Positions 18,017 through 26,733 of a DNA stretch of 64,000 bases are shown piece by piece (position 1 is the first letter of the stretch; the number at the start of each line of letters is the position of its first letter). Both the position numbers and the translations under genes were made by a program. The stretch spans positions 1,736,001-1,800,000 of the forward strand of contig NZ_AP019309.1 of assembly GCF_003925875.1 (NCBI RefSeq), in the 5' to 3' direction. The notes below the pieces were generated by a model that was given only the letters and a program-made list of their open reading frames with translations, did no database searches and had not been told where the DNA came from. The stretch is from Intestinibaculum porci (GTDB taxonomy: Bacteria > Bacillota_I > Bacilli_A > Erysipelotrichales > Coprobacillaceae).

Positions 18017-19654
18017 ATGGCTTTTGATGGAATTGTCCTCTCCCGCGTCACGCATCAGCTCTCTGAGTTACTGACAACGGGAAGAATTTCCAAAATTTAC
18101 AACATTTCGCGTTATGAGTTATTAATGACTGTTCGCGCTCATAATACGAATCATAAATTATTAATATCGATCCATCCGATGTATGCCCGCATCCAAATTA
18201 CACATTTGAACTATCCAACCCCGGAAGTGCCGAATGCTTTAACGATGCTGCTAAGAAAACATATGGATGGGGCGTTTATTGAAAAGATCGAACAGATTGG
18301 CTTAGATCGTATTGTGAAAATGACGATCAAAGGCCGTAATGAATTTAAGGATCTGGTGACTTACTATATTTATATTGAAATCATGGGTAAGCATTCTAAC
18401 TTTGTCCTCACCTATGAGGATGGCAAAATTATTGAATGTTTGAAACGGGTCTCACCAAGTGAATCGACGCGTATTTTACAGCCTGGCATTTACTATGAAC
18501 TGCCGCCGCTCATTCCTAAGAAGAATCCTTTTACATCTTATTACACGCCAAGTGATAACTTAGTGAAGGTATATGAAGGTTTCTCAAAAGATTTATCGAA
18601 TGAAATGTTATACCGCATTGAAGCGCATCAGATGTTTGATACGGTGATGTCAGAAATCGCTCAATCAAATCATTTATACATTTCAACGTTTAAAGATAAA
18701 GAGTATTATCATGTGATTCCCCTGACCTATTTAGGGACAGATTATCAAGAATACGAATTATTTGATGGCTTAGATGCCTACTATGATTCAAAAGATACGA
18801 AAGATCGTATTAAGCAGCAGACCAATGACTTAGCCCGTTTTATTCGTAAAGAATATGATAAGAATGTCAATAAGCTCAATAAGCTTGAAAAGACCCTCTT
18901 TGATTCCCAAAATAGTGATGATTACCGCATTAAAGGTGATTTGCTTTATGCCTCATTACCGCTTATTAAAAAAGGGATGACTTCAATTACGGTCGATAAT
19001 TACTATGATGGCACTAAGATGACGATTGCCTTAGATGAGCGTTTTGATGGCAAAACAAATGCCAATCGTTATTATAATAAGTACCAGAAAGCGAAGAACT
19101 CTCTTAAAGTGCTTAAAGAACAGATCGCTTTGACAAAAGAAGAGATCAATTATTTCGATACACTTAATACCCTGATTGAAAACGCCAACTACTATGATGC
19201 GATCGAAATCAAAGAAGAATTAGAGAACTTGGGTTACCTGCGTAAAAAAGGTAAAGAAAAGATTCGGAAAAAGAAAGGTGAACCACACTATCAGACCTTC
19301 AGAACCAAAGATGATATTATTATTTATGTTGGAAAAAACAACCTGCAAAATGATTATGTCACCTTCAAGAAAGCTCGGAAAACGGACTACTGGTTCCACG
19401 TCAAAGATATGCCTGGTTCCCATGTCATCGTCCATAGTGATGCCTTAGATGAATATACGATTCGTTTAGCGGCCAAGATTGCGGCCTATTACTCAAAAGG
19501 CAAGAACTCTTCTTCTGTCCCTGTAAACTACTGTCAGGTAAAGAGTCTTAAAAAACCAACTGGCAATAAACCAGGTCTGGTATTATTAGGTCACTATAAA
19601 ACGATTTATATGGATCCTGATGACACATTTTTTAATGAAATAAAGAAAGGATAA
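18017..19654 (+). CDS. rqcH: Rqc2/RqcH-type ribosome quality-control factor (NFACT protein)
   Basis: The 545-residue protein has an N-terminal NFACT-N domain (MAFDGIVLSRVTHQL onward), a long coiled middle region, and a C-terminal NFACT-R domain with IIIYVGKNNLQND and DYWFHVKDMPGSHVI. The Asp-Arg pair in GLDRIVKM matches the residues required for alanine tailing in Bacillus RqcH. It is expected to bind stalled 50S-peptidyl-tRNA complexes and add C-terminal alanine tails as degrons. Older annotations call this family fibronectin-binding protein. The ATG at 18017 follows GGGTGAT; upstream in-frame ATGs overlap the promoter. Confidence 0.93.
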   Translation: MAFDGIVLSRVTHQLSELLTTGRISKIYNISRYELLMTVRAHNTNHKLLISIHPMYARIQITHLNYPTPEVPNALTMLLRKHMDGAFIEKIEQIGLDRIVKMTIKGRNEFKDLVTYYIYIEIMGKHSNFVLTYEDGKIIECLKRVSPSESTRILQPGIYYELPPLIPKKNPFTSYYTPSDNLVKVYEGFSKDLSNEMLYRIEAHQMFDTVMSEIAQSNHLYISTFKDKEYYHVIPLTYLGTDYQEYELFDGLDAYYDSKDTKDRIKQQTNDLARFIRKEYDKNVNKLNKLEKTLFDSQNSDDYRIKGDLLYASLPLIKKGMTSITVDNYYDGTKMTIALDERFDGKTNANRYYNKYQKAKNSLKVLKEQIALTKEEINYFDTLNTLIENANYYDAIEIKEELENLGYLRKKGKEKIRKKKGEPHYQTFRTKDDIIIYVGKNNLQNDYVTFKKARKTDYWFHVKDMPGSHVIVHSDALDEYTIRLAAKIAAYYSKGKNSSSVPVNYCQVKSLKKPTGNKPGLVLLGHYKTIYMDPDDTFFNEIKKG

Positions 19655-19658
19655 TATT

Positions 19659-20429
19659 ATGAAACTTATACCCTGGTCTTTTAATAACGACCATGTTCAA
19701 GGTTATACCGTCGCCGGTTACCAGAATGGAAAACTCTTCGATATGGGTTATCGGGACGATAACCATGACGAAGTGCTCGCCAACCGGCAGGCGCTAGCTG
19801 CTTATTTACATACTGATCTTAACCATATGGTCGCACCGCATCAGCGTCATACCACAAACTTCAAGAAAGTCACCCTCGCGCAAGACGGTGGTGAAGGTAT
19901 GTATCAGCATTCGACCAAATTAGATTATATTGATGCCACGTATACGCGTGATCACAACTTAACGTTATTGACCTTTCACGCTGATTGCTGTCCCGTTTTA
20001 CTTTACAGCGAGGATCAGGATCTCATTGCAGCAATCCATTCCGGCTGGCGTGGTACCGTCAATGAAATTGTCGGCAAGACGGCCTCTTATCTCATTACGC
20101 ATGAGGGCTGTAACCCATCTGGCTTCCATGCTTTCATTGGGCCATCATTAGAACAGCGTAATTTTGAAGCGATGGATGATATTATTGATCTTGTCAAGAA
20201 CATGTCTTTTGATACATCTTCTTTTTATAAACGTAAAGATGAAAGTCATTATCTTCTTGATTCTAAAGGGCTCATTAAACAGCAGTTATTAAACTTAGGT
20301 GTTCCTGATACGCACATTGAAGTCTCTCCTTACTGTACGACGGAACATGATGATTTATTCTTCTCTTATCGTAAGAATAAATCCCCTTATCGCAACATTA
20401 CCATTATTACAATGAAAGATCGTACTTAA
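19659..20429 (+). CDS. pgeF: Laccase-domain purine nucleoside phosphorylase/peptidoglycan editing factor (PgeF/YlmD)
   Basis: This 256-residue member of the DUF152/multicopper-oxidase-like family has the metal-binding signatures HADCCPVLL and AIHSGWRGT and a C-terminal CTTEHDDLFFSYRK. Family members have been reported to act as purine nucleoside phosphorylases and, in enterics, to keep peptidoglycan precursors correct. AAGGATAAT precedes the ATG and the gene lies 4 bases after rqcH, so the two form an operon ended by a strong hairpin. Confidence 0.9.
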   Translation: MKLIPWSFNNDHVQGYTVAGYQNGKLFDMGYRDDNHDEVLANRQALAAYLHTDLNHMVAPHQRHTTNFKKVTLAQDGGEGMYQHSTKLDYIDATYTRDHNLTLLTFHADCCPVLLYSEDQDLIAAIHSGWRGTVNEIVGKTASYLITHEGCNPSGFHAFIGPSLEQRNFEAMDDIIDLVKNMSFDTSSFYKRKDESHYLLDSKGLIKQQLLNLGVPDTHIEVSPYCTTEHDDLFFSYRKNKSPYRNITIITMKDRT

Positions 20430-20430
20430 A

Positions 20431-20460
20431 AGGCATCCGCAAGGATGCCTTTGTTTATTT
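20431..20460. terminator. Bidirectional terminator between pgeF and the secreted protein gene
   Basis: An 8-bp stem (AGGCATCC/GGATGCCT) with a GCAA tetraloop has TTGTTTATTT on the plus side and TTTTAAG on the minus side, between two convergent genes. Confidence 0.88.
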
Positions 20461-22050
20461 GATTGTCACTTTTCTTTTTGCGCCTTTAGAAAGGCCGCCA
20501 TAATTGTGATCCTTATATGACGAAACCACTATATCATATTTTTTCCCTTTTATATTGCCTTCCACCAACATAGTTCTCTTAAATGTCTTTGATCGACCTG
20601 AGACCTTTTTCCCATTGATGACTAATCCCTTTGTGCCTTTAAGTTTCTTTTTGAGTGTCACAGTGACTGTAAAACGCGTGCGATCTGGTATCCGGATGTA
20701 ATAGCCAGGATAATAGGTATTGCCAAACCAGTAACCTTTCACCCAGGTATTTGTGCGATACCCTTTTTTAAATTTCACTTTAGAAATTTTAATACTCTTG
20801 ATCGGTGGTGCACTTTTAAGTCCAGTTGAAATAGTAAAAACAGCACTCGATTTCCCATTAAATGTTTTGCCATCAACCTTGGTATAAGGATCCAAGCGCA
20901 CACGATATTTGGTATTGGCTTTTAATCCTTTGATGGTAAATTGTTTTTTAAACAGCAGGGAGCCAGCCCCTGTTTCAACGCGCAGATCTTTCACTTTCTG
21001 CCACTTTTTATTTTTATAAAGCATCACTTTATAACAGCCGCCTGCTGGGAAATTGCCGCTGTAGCTGATACTGTTTGTAACAGCGGTAAAATTATCTAAA
21101 GAAAGAGCTGGCTTACCCGTTACCACCATAAGACTGAGCTCTTTTTCTTCATAGCCGGCTAACTCATCTCCATAAGTGACTGGAATCGTTTTTTTGCCCA
21201 CGAAAAGAGTACTGCCATCAACTTTAAAAGTATGTTCCTGCCCACTGGCCTCCTTATGGTTAACATAGCTTAAATGAACAATAGGATCAGCCCCGACGAG
21301 CTTCACTTTAACATTCGTTTTTTGATTAATGCTGATATGTGCTGGCTCAATGACCAGTTGTCCATAGCTGATTGGTGTGAGGCTCACATGGAGCTTATAT
21401 TCCGCTAAACGTTCTTGCGGTTTAGCAATCTGTAAAATATATTTCCCAGCCTTGGCGCGCGTATCAATACTTTTGCGATCTGTGGCGCTCTCCAGGTGGC
21501 CAGCACTATAATTGTCTATTATCGAAGCTTCCCCTTCCATTGTCACTTTCACATAAGATGGCTGTGTTAACTGCAAGGCAAAGTAATCATACGATGGACC
21601 GCCGCCACCTTCATAAGTACCGCTTGCGGTAATCACAACCGGATTATCTTCAGACTGCGAGGTCTGATACTGCTTGATGGTAGCTGCCTTATAAGACATC
21701 GTTATAGTGGTGGAACCTGTGCCTGTCGGATTGCCATAAGAAAAATGCACCGGCAGCGTTTCATGAGGAGATAAATCTTTACCCTCACTTAAATCCTGAT
21801 CGGCCACTGGTCCTCTTGACAGGTTTCCATTTTTAACCATCGTATTATTGGCCACTAAATTCATCGTCTGATCTGTCTGATTGACAAAATTGACAGTTGT
21901 CTGATCCCCTTTTTCAAGGGTAAACGTCACTTGATTTTCCGTTGCTCCAGTTAAATTTACAGTCAACGGCTCAAGGGCTGCAATGGGATGCATTGTCGAA
22001 AGCATCATAGCGAACATGATCAAGGCTCCCATTAAAACTTTTTTCTTCAT
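20455..22050 (-). CDS. Large secreted protein with PPC-like and fibronectin III-like domains
   Basis: The 531-residue protein starts with a signal peptide (MKKKVLMGALIMFAMMLSTM... ending near AALEP). A region at about 145-235 resembles bacterial pre-peptidase C-terminal domains (GGPSYDYFALQL ... GKYILQIAKP). A fibronectin III-like region lies at about 325-415 (SYSGNFPAGGCYKVML ... YRVRLDPYT), followed by a basic, Tyr-rich C terminus. No catalytic site or LPxTG anchor is visible, so it may be an adhesin or wall-associated protein held by charge. The ATG at 22050 follows AAAGGATG; a 19-codon extension is rejected. Confidence 0.7.
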   Translation of the reverse strand: MKKKVLMGALIMFAMMLSTMHPIAALEPLTVNLTGATENQVTFTLEKGDQTTVNFVNQTDQTMNLVANNTMVKNGNLSRGPVADQDLSEGKDLSPHETLPVHFSYGNPTGTGSTTITMSYKAATIKQYQTSQSEDNPVVITASGTYEGGGGPSYDYFALQLTQPSYVKVTMEGEASIIDNYSAGHLESATDRKSIDTRAKAGKYILQIAKPQERLAEYKLHVSLTPISYGQLVIEPAHISINQKTNVKVKLVGADPIVHLSYVNHKEASGQEHTFKVDGSTLFVGKKTIPVTYGDELAGYEEKELSLMVVTGKPALSLDNFTAVTNSISYSGNFPAGGCYKVMLYKNKKWQKVKDLRVETGAGSLLFKKQFTIKGLKANTKYRVRLDPYTKVDGKTFNGKSSAVFTISTGLKSAPPIKSIKISKVKFKKGYRTNTWVKGYWFGNTYYPGYYIRIPDRTRFTVTVTLKKKLKGTKGLVINGKKVSGRSKTFKRTMLVEGNIKGKKYDIVVSSYKDHNYGGLSKGAKRKVTIK

Positions 22051-22082
22051 AGATATCATCCTTTCATATTTTACGATACGTA

Positions 22083-22220
22083 TCAGGCAAAGAGGTGATC
22101 TTGGCACTCTTGCTCATCTGATTGACGACCATTTGTCGGCTCTAAAGCATGGGCGGGAATCGTCCATAAAAACATCATGCTGACACTAATGAGGAACCGT
22201 AAACTCTTCTTGAACTTCAT
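22083..22220 (-). pseudogene. 45-residue signal-peptide fragment (truncated secreted protein or tiny exported peptide)
   Basis: A short reading frame encodes MKFKKSLRFLISVSMMF followed by LWTIPAHALEPTNG and a stop shortly after. It has a convincing signal peptide with an AHA cleavage site but only about 20 mature residues. The mature start ALEP matches the neighbouring secreted protein, which begins 33 bases downstream on the same strand. This suggests a remnant of a duplicated N terminus, possibly broken when the IS607 element landed just upstream. No good ribosome binding site is seen. A genuine small exported peptide cannot be excluded. Confidence 0.5.
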
Positions 22221-22237
22221 ACTCTGCTACTCAAAAT

Positions 22238-22430
22238 GTGTTTAAATATACTCAAACACATCGAGATATGTAAGTTCTCACGAACATTACTTACTGCTTC
22301 TTCGTGTATGCTTTTGTAGTCACAAGTGACATACTACTCACAAGTTCTTGTACACTCCACAGTCGTAAATTCCCGACTAAGCCATCGGTACATACTTACA
22401 TTTGCTTGTTTATGCAATTTTGTAAGTTTT
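22238..22430 (-). ncRNA. Candidate omega (guide) RNA at the 3' end of tnpB
   Basis: About 170 non-coding bases lie between the tnpB stop and the inferred element end. They contain potential stems such as GTCG with CGAC (AGTCGGGAATTTACGACT) and CACAAGTGA/TCACAAGTTC-like repeats. In IS200/605 and IS607 elements this position encodes the RNA that guides TnpB cleavage. The call rests on position; folding was not computed. Confidence 0.4.
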
Positions 22431-23570
22431 TGCATCTCTTAAATTAAGACTCGCATTATAGTCTCTGTCTGCTATGTATCCACAATTACATTTGTAAATT
22501 CTATCTGAAAGTTTTAAATCTTTCTTAATAGCACCACAGCAGTGACATAATTTTGATGATGGATACCATCTGTCTACAACTCTTAATTCAATACCATTTT
22601 CATCACATTTATTTTTCAGTTTAGTTCTGAACTCATAAAATTTCTGCGATGCAACGGCTTTTGAAAGATGACGATTCTTCATCATTCCTTTTACATTTAA
22701 GTCTTCAATCGTTATATAAGATGGCTTGGTTTTCACGATCTCAGCGATTGTCTTGTTCATGTAATCAGTACGGATATTGTCTATCCTTTGATAAAGTTTC
22801 TGTACTTTAAGCCTCTGTTTTTGTATATTTTTTTGAGTAGACTCTCCTTTCTTTAGATTTTCATATTTACGAGAAAGACATCTTTGCGCTCTGCGCAGCT
22901 GTTTCTCAAGTTTCTTTAATTTTGCAGATTTATTGATGTTTTTGTAAGTCTTGCCATTTGAGACAATAGCGAAATCCTTTAATCCTAAGTCTATTCCAAT
23001 ACCTTCGCCGCTGTCACAAAAAGGCTTCGTGTCAGGAATCTCTACAACAACTGACACGTAATATCTGTCCGCCTTCATAGATACTGTACCACTTTTGATT
23101 TTCCATCCATCTTTAGTCGTTGGTATATAGCCTTTTTCTTTTAATCTTACCCACCCAAGAGCAGGAATCTTAATACGATGTCTTTCACAAATGCAGTCTT
23201 TGGGATTATTCTTTACGAAGTACATCTTTACATCAGATTTTCCTTTTTTCTTAAATTTTGGAAAACCGCTTTGATGTTTAAAAAATCTCGTAAAAGCAAG
23301 ACACCCATCTTCAATAGATTTCTTAACAGCTTTAGAATAGACTTCCTTAATCCATGCTTTGTCTGGATTGTCAGGTATATACTCATTGTTAAGCCAGACA
23401 CTAAACGCCTTGCCACTCATAAACGCTTCACCTTGATCGTGCAAAGCTTTATTATTACTAAGGTAGAAATTATAGATATATCTGCAGGTACCAATAATTT
23501 TGTTAATCTTGACTTTCTGCTCTGGTGTTGGATGAATTTCTGTCCTGAAGCTCTTTAGCAATTTCCTCAT
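22410..23570 (-). CDS. tnpB: TnpB RNA-guided nuclease of IS607-type element
   Basis: The 386-residue protein is full length and keeps the RuvC-like triad: Asp in GIDLGLKDFAIVS, Glu in YITIEDLNVKG and Asp in DRDYNASLNL. The zinc-finger cysteines CHCC and CNCG lie between the last two. TnpB proteins are RNA-guided DNA nucleases, ancestors of Cas12, that favour retention of their element. The reading frame overlaps tnpA by 68 bases. An AAAGGG site sits almost against the ATG, so the real start may be a few codons downstream. Confidence 0.93.
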   Translation of the reverse strand: MRKLLKSFRTEIHPTPEQKVKINKIIGTCRYIYNFYLSNNKALHDQGEAFMSGKAFSVWLNNEYIPDNPDKAWIKEVYSKAVKKSIEDGCLAFTRFFKHQSGFPKFKKKGKSDVKMYFVKNNPKDCICERHRIKIPALGWVRLKEKGYIPTTKDGWKIKSGTVSMKADRYYVSVVVEIPDTKPFCDSGEGIGIDLGLKDFAIVSNGKTYKNINKSAKLKKLEKQLRRAQRCLSRKYENLKKGESTQKNIQKQRLKVQKLYQRIDNIRTDYMNKTIAEIVKTKPSYITIEDLNVKGMMKNRHLSKAVASQKFYEFRTKLKNKCDENGIELRVVDRWYPSSKLCHCCGAIKKDLKLSDRIYKCNCGYIADRDYNASLNLRDAKTYKIA

Positions 23571-24171
23571 CCCTTTCTATTTGCTTTTTATACTTACGAA
23601 ATCCGTACAGCCTGCAAGAGAATACATGGAGTATTGAAATAATATCCTGCACAAGTTCTTCCTGCGGCGATAGATCTTCATTATTAACGATCACTATGGT
23701 TGTATTAAACTTCATACAGAATTTTTCAAACCAGTCATAACCAAATCTGATAAATCTATCTTTGTGCGTGACTATGATCGTTTTAATTTTTCGTTCCGTT
23801 ACTTCATCTAATATTTGATTCCACTTTTTGCGGTTGTAATTAAGACCGCTTCCGTATTCTTCAATGCATTTGTCAACAATGATACCTTTTGCATTACAAA
23901 ACTGTCGTAAAAATGTGACTTGGTTCTTTAAATCATCTTTTTGATTTCTTGTAGACACTCTGGCATAAATAACAATTTGGCGATGATCGTTTTCAGTATT
24001 TATGCCTTTGAATTGTAGATATTGGTCGTAAGTATAATAACGTCTATTAGTTGGAGTGCGATTTGCTTTTAAAATTCCTTCCCTGTCCCAACGCTGTAAT
24101 GTTTTTACAGAAACACCTAATAATTCAGCAAAATCTTTTGGTTTGTAATTCGTGATATTTGATGTATTCAT
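23503..24171 (-). CDS. tnpA: IS607-type serine recombinase transposase TnpA
   Basis: The protein of about 222 residues begins with a MerR-like helix-turn-helix (KPKDFAELLGVSVKTLQRWD, with a wing at RRYYTYDQYL). A serine resolvase domain follows, with the nucleophile in IVIYARVSTRNQKDDL and later motifs EYGSGLNYNRK and VTHKDRFIRFGYDWFE. It would excise and insert the element through a phosphoserine intermediate. The ATG at 24171 is favoured by GGAGG six bases upstream; an adjacent ATG at 24174 is possible. Confidence 0.93.
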   Translation of the reverse strand: MNTSNITNYKPKDFAELLGVSVKTLQRWDREGILKANRTPTNRRYYTYDQYLQFKGINTENDHRQIVIYARVSTRNQKDDLKNQVTFLRQFCNAKGIIVDKCIEEYGSGLNYNRKKWNQILDEVTERKIKTIIVTHKDRFIRFGYDWFEKFCMKFNTTIVIVNNEDLSPQEELVQDIISILHVFSCRLYGFRKYKKQIERDEEIAKELQDRNSSNTRAESQD

Positions 24172-24200
24172 CATATGCCTCCATGAGCACATTTAAACAC

Positions 24201-24370
24201 TTTAACCACTAATGTCAATGATATAAGTTACTTAATATGTCCTCCTGGTATATTCTAATTAGCTCATCTAGCTAATAGGAATATACATTTCCTTTCTATC
24301 AACTTTATATACGTAGTTGATTACTGTTTAGAAATAGTATATGTTTGAAAAAGTGAATGTGTATGTGGAT
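24201..24370. other. Gene-free spacer between two insertion sequences, with inverted repeats
   Basis: No coding region is seen. It contains a near-perfect hairpin (24251-24283, core ATTAGCT/AGCTAAT) and a second inverted repeat (ATCAACT at 24298-24304, AGTTGAT at 24315-24321). These could be ends of either element or an old terminator; nothing decides between them. Confidence 0.4.
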
Positions 24371-24535
24371 TTATATCCCTCCCTGTAGCTTTGACTACTT
24401 AAGAAAGTATCATACCGCAGACTTATTCACCAGCAACCATCAGTTAGATGAGTCTTTGAACTCGCATTTCGAACCAGGATTTGCAGATTAAGCCCTGTGG
24501 GTTCAACACAGTCACAAAATCTATAATCGAAAGGA
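24370..24535 (+). ncRNA. Candidate bridge RNA of the first IS110-family element
   Basis: The stretch just upstream of the transposase start has no reading frame and several possible short stems, for example GAACTCGC and GGGTTC segments. In IS110-group elements the left-end non-coding region encodes a bridge RNA that pairs with donor and target DNA. Assignment is by position only; extent and folding are unverified. Confidence 0.3.
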
Positions 24536-24543
24536 ACTTAACT

Positions 24544-25727
24544 ATGATTACATCAGGAATTGACATTGGAAAGAATTCCCATGTCATCTCAGTCATTGAT
24601 CAGGATACAGGCGTTCTGCTAGTCAAGCCGACATCCTTCACCAACAACTTTGAAGGATTCAAGAAGCTCGACAAAATTCTAGAACCGTATTCAGAAAAAA
24701 TCTGAGAATCGGCATGGAAGATACCGGACACTATCACTTCAATCTTCTCCATCATCTTCTTAAAGAAGGATACAGCACGTATCTCATTAACCCTTCAAAG
24801 ACAGATGCAGAAAGAAAGTTAACCGGAAACATCACAAAAAATGATCAGCAGGATTCAATGCAGATTGCAGATATTCTAGCATATCCAGCAAGAAAGAAGC
24901 TTTACCGAAAGGTTGATATGACCTTCTTTTCCATGGACGAGCAGAAAAGTCTTACGCGTCTGCACGCAGATCTTACGGAACAGCTGTGTCCAATAGGCAA
25001 TAAAATACAGAAGTCGCTGGACATCCTGTTTCCCGAATACAACAGCTTATTTGGCGGCCATTATGGCAAAACCTATATGAAGATCCTTATGACCTTTAAA
25101 TCAGCCACTAACATTGCCGAAGCTGACATTAGCGATATCAAGGAAGCAATGAAGCATAACGGCCGAGGAAGAGGCGTTAGCTTTACTGCTGAGGACCTCC
25201 AGGCACTAGCAAGAAATTCGGTTGCACAGGCAAATAAAGGCGAGGAATACGCCCTTGAAGCCCGACTCAATCAGTACACTGTAGTAGCAGAGCAGCTTGA
25301 AAAAGTGGATAAAAAAATAGAAGAGCTGTCAAAAGAAACAAACTCTCCTATGCTAACCATTCCAGGAATTTCGCACCTTTCCTGTACCACCATTCTAGCT
25401 GAAATACGCTGCATTGGCAACTTCAATTCGGCAGCAAAGCTTACAAAATTTGCAGGAGTAGCTCCAAAGCACTACGAATCAAGCCAGTTTGACGCTAAGC
25501 ACTGCTCAATATCCAAGAAAGGTAACAAGTATCTGAGAAAGATACTCTATCAGATAATAACGCCTGTCATTAACAATAATAAGGTCTTCAAGGACTACTA
25601 TGACAAGAAGATCAGCGAAGGAAAGAGCCATAGGTGTGCACAGGGCCACTGCGTAAGAAAGCTTCTCAGGATCATCTTCCACATTCTTGCGACTGGCGAA
25701 GGCTTTGATCCAAACAAGCTGAAGTAG
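24544..25727 (+). pseudogene. IS110-family transposase, split by a frameshift at an A6 run
   Basis: The first frame (24544-24705) encodes MITSGIDIGKNSHVISVID with the first DEDD aspartate, then stops. The second (from 24714) continues MEDTGHYHFNLL with the Glu, NDQQDSMQIAD with the last Asp pair, and a C-terminal Tnp domain (LTIPGISHLS, FAGVAPKHYESS). Adding one A to the six A at 24695-24700 restores SEKNLRIGMEDTGHY, the normal family sequence, giving about 394 residues. It is either a one-base deletion or a site of transcriptional slippage. The transposase is otherwise complete and clean. Confidence 0.85.
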
Positions 25728-25945
25728 ACGCTTCAGTTTCTTCGATATTTTTTACATATCATTTTGAAAATTGTGCAAAAAGCTATAGGAGATTTGCATC
25801 ACAAATTTGTGAATAATCTCGCATATTATTCATTTTTCAAAGTTCTATATACTATTTGTATACTAACTAAAATCAAATAAAATTTTCAAACTTTTTCATA
25901 AAACTACTTGATTTTTATATAGTTAGCTTTCTTTCATGATGAACA

Positions 25946-26000
25946 AGTCTGAAAGGTTCTATGGGTACATCTTGGTCATAAGGGAAAGACCTTTCAGACT
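25946..26000. repeat. 12-bp perfect inverted repeat with 31-base loop
   Basis: AGTCTGAAAGGT (25946-25957) pairs perfectly with ACCTTTCAGACT (25989-26000). The loop contains ATGGGTACATCTTGG. The repeat is too long-looped for a simple terminator and could be a structured RNA, a recombination site or a small MITE-like remnant. Confidence 0.6.
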
Positions 26001-26064
26001 TTCTATATATATTGTAATCGCTTTCTTTTAATTCCACATCATCCGAAAGGATGATCTTTTACTG

Positions 26065-26090
26065 AAAAAGACCAGCAAAAGCTGATCTTT
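26065..26090 (-). terminator. Terminator of the small secreted protein gene
   Basis: The stem AAAGATCAGC/GCTGGTCTTT (one G-U pair) with a TTTT loop is followed by TTC on the minus strand, just after the gene end. A second hairpin, ATCATCC-GAAA-GGATGAT, lies next to it at about 26037-26054. Confidence 0.7.
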
Positions 26091-26094
26091 CTCA

Positions 26095-26610
26095 TTATTT
26101 GTATGTATTTTTGGCGTTGGTGAGTTGAGCGCTCTTAATGATTGTATTCACTATTTTTAACTGGCCCTTATCTTTTGGTTCGACAGCTATATTTATATAA
26201 TCTAAGCAAGAAACTTTGGCATTATAGAAAACGAAGATACGCATCAGTGCTTTTTCACTATTCACTTTCAGCGTGGCATCCATAAAATAGCCTTTATAGC
26301 TGCCAATCTTCCCGGCTTTGACATGATAGACTTTCGTCTTCATGCCTTCCTGCATTCCTTCCACCATAATCTTTTTGGTGAAAACTTTTGGATTGATTTT
26401 CTGCTTTTTTCCACTGGCGAAGTAGAAAAATGGAAAACCATCGTTATCACCCTTGTAAAAATAAGGCTTCTTGCCCTGCTTTTGGTATGTCCAGCCACTT
26501 GGAATCGTATAAGAAACCCCATTATAAACAAGTTTCTTCTTGGCCTGCACATTAACCATCATCATTGCACTCATACATACACACATGAACATTGCGATCA
26601 GTTTCTTCAT
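26095..26610 (-). CDS. Small secreted protein of unknown function
   Basis: The 171-residue protein has a signal peptide (MKKLIAMFMCVCMSAMMM, cleavage near VQA-KKK). The mature domain is basic and beta-rich and starts LVYNGVSYTIPSGWTYQ, a pattern reminiscent of small lipoprotein/PsbP-like domains, with the recurring segment GSYKGYFMDATLKVN. No catalytic motif is recognised. AGGAGGTC precedes the ATG. It is monocistronic with its own terminator. Confidence 0.7.
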   Translation of the reverse strand: MKKLIAMFMCVCMSAMMMVNVQAKKKLVYNGVSYTIPSGWTYQKQGKKPYFYKGDNDGFPFFYFASGKKQKINPKVFTKKIMVEGMQEGMKTKVYHVKAGKIGSYKGYFMDATLKVNSEKALMRIFVFYNAKVSCLDYINIAVEPKDKGQLKIVNTIIKSAQLTNAKNTYK

Positions 26611-26639
26611 AACATGACCTCCTTTGTTTTCATCATAAT

Positions 26640-26668
26640 GAAAAGAAGTGCTTTATGCAAGCACTTTC
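26640..26668 (-). terminator. Terminator after the response regulator operon
   Basis: The stem AAGTGCTT/AAGCACTT with a 5-base loop is followed by CTTTTC on the minus strand, about 70 bases downstream of the response regulator stop. Confidence 0.7.
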
Positions 26669-26733
26669 AATATCTTTTTGAAATCAATTTTATATAGTCA
26701 TATCAATATTTTTTAATTATAGAAATAACGAAT

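Larger units (their letters stand above)
22238..24200 (-). mobile_element. IS607-family insertion sequence
   Basis: The element holds a MerR-like/serine-recombinase TnpA and a TnpB in overlapping order on the minus strand. A 10-bp inverted repeat (GTGTTTAAAT at 22238-22247, ATTTAAACAC at 24191-24200) brackets both genes and marks likely ends, although IS607 ends are not usually long inverted repeats. Exact termini are inferred. It lies between the secreted-protein genes and an IS110-family element. Confidence 0.7.
25728..26094. other. Gene-free AT-rich stretch: IS110 right end and hairpins
   Basis: No credible coding region is seen. The first roughly 200 bases are very AT-rich and probably include the right end of the IS110-type element. 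A long inverted repeat (25946-26000) and two terminator-like hairpins (26038-26053 and 26065-26090) follow. Confidence 0.5.
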
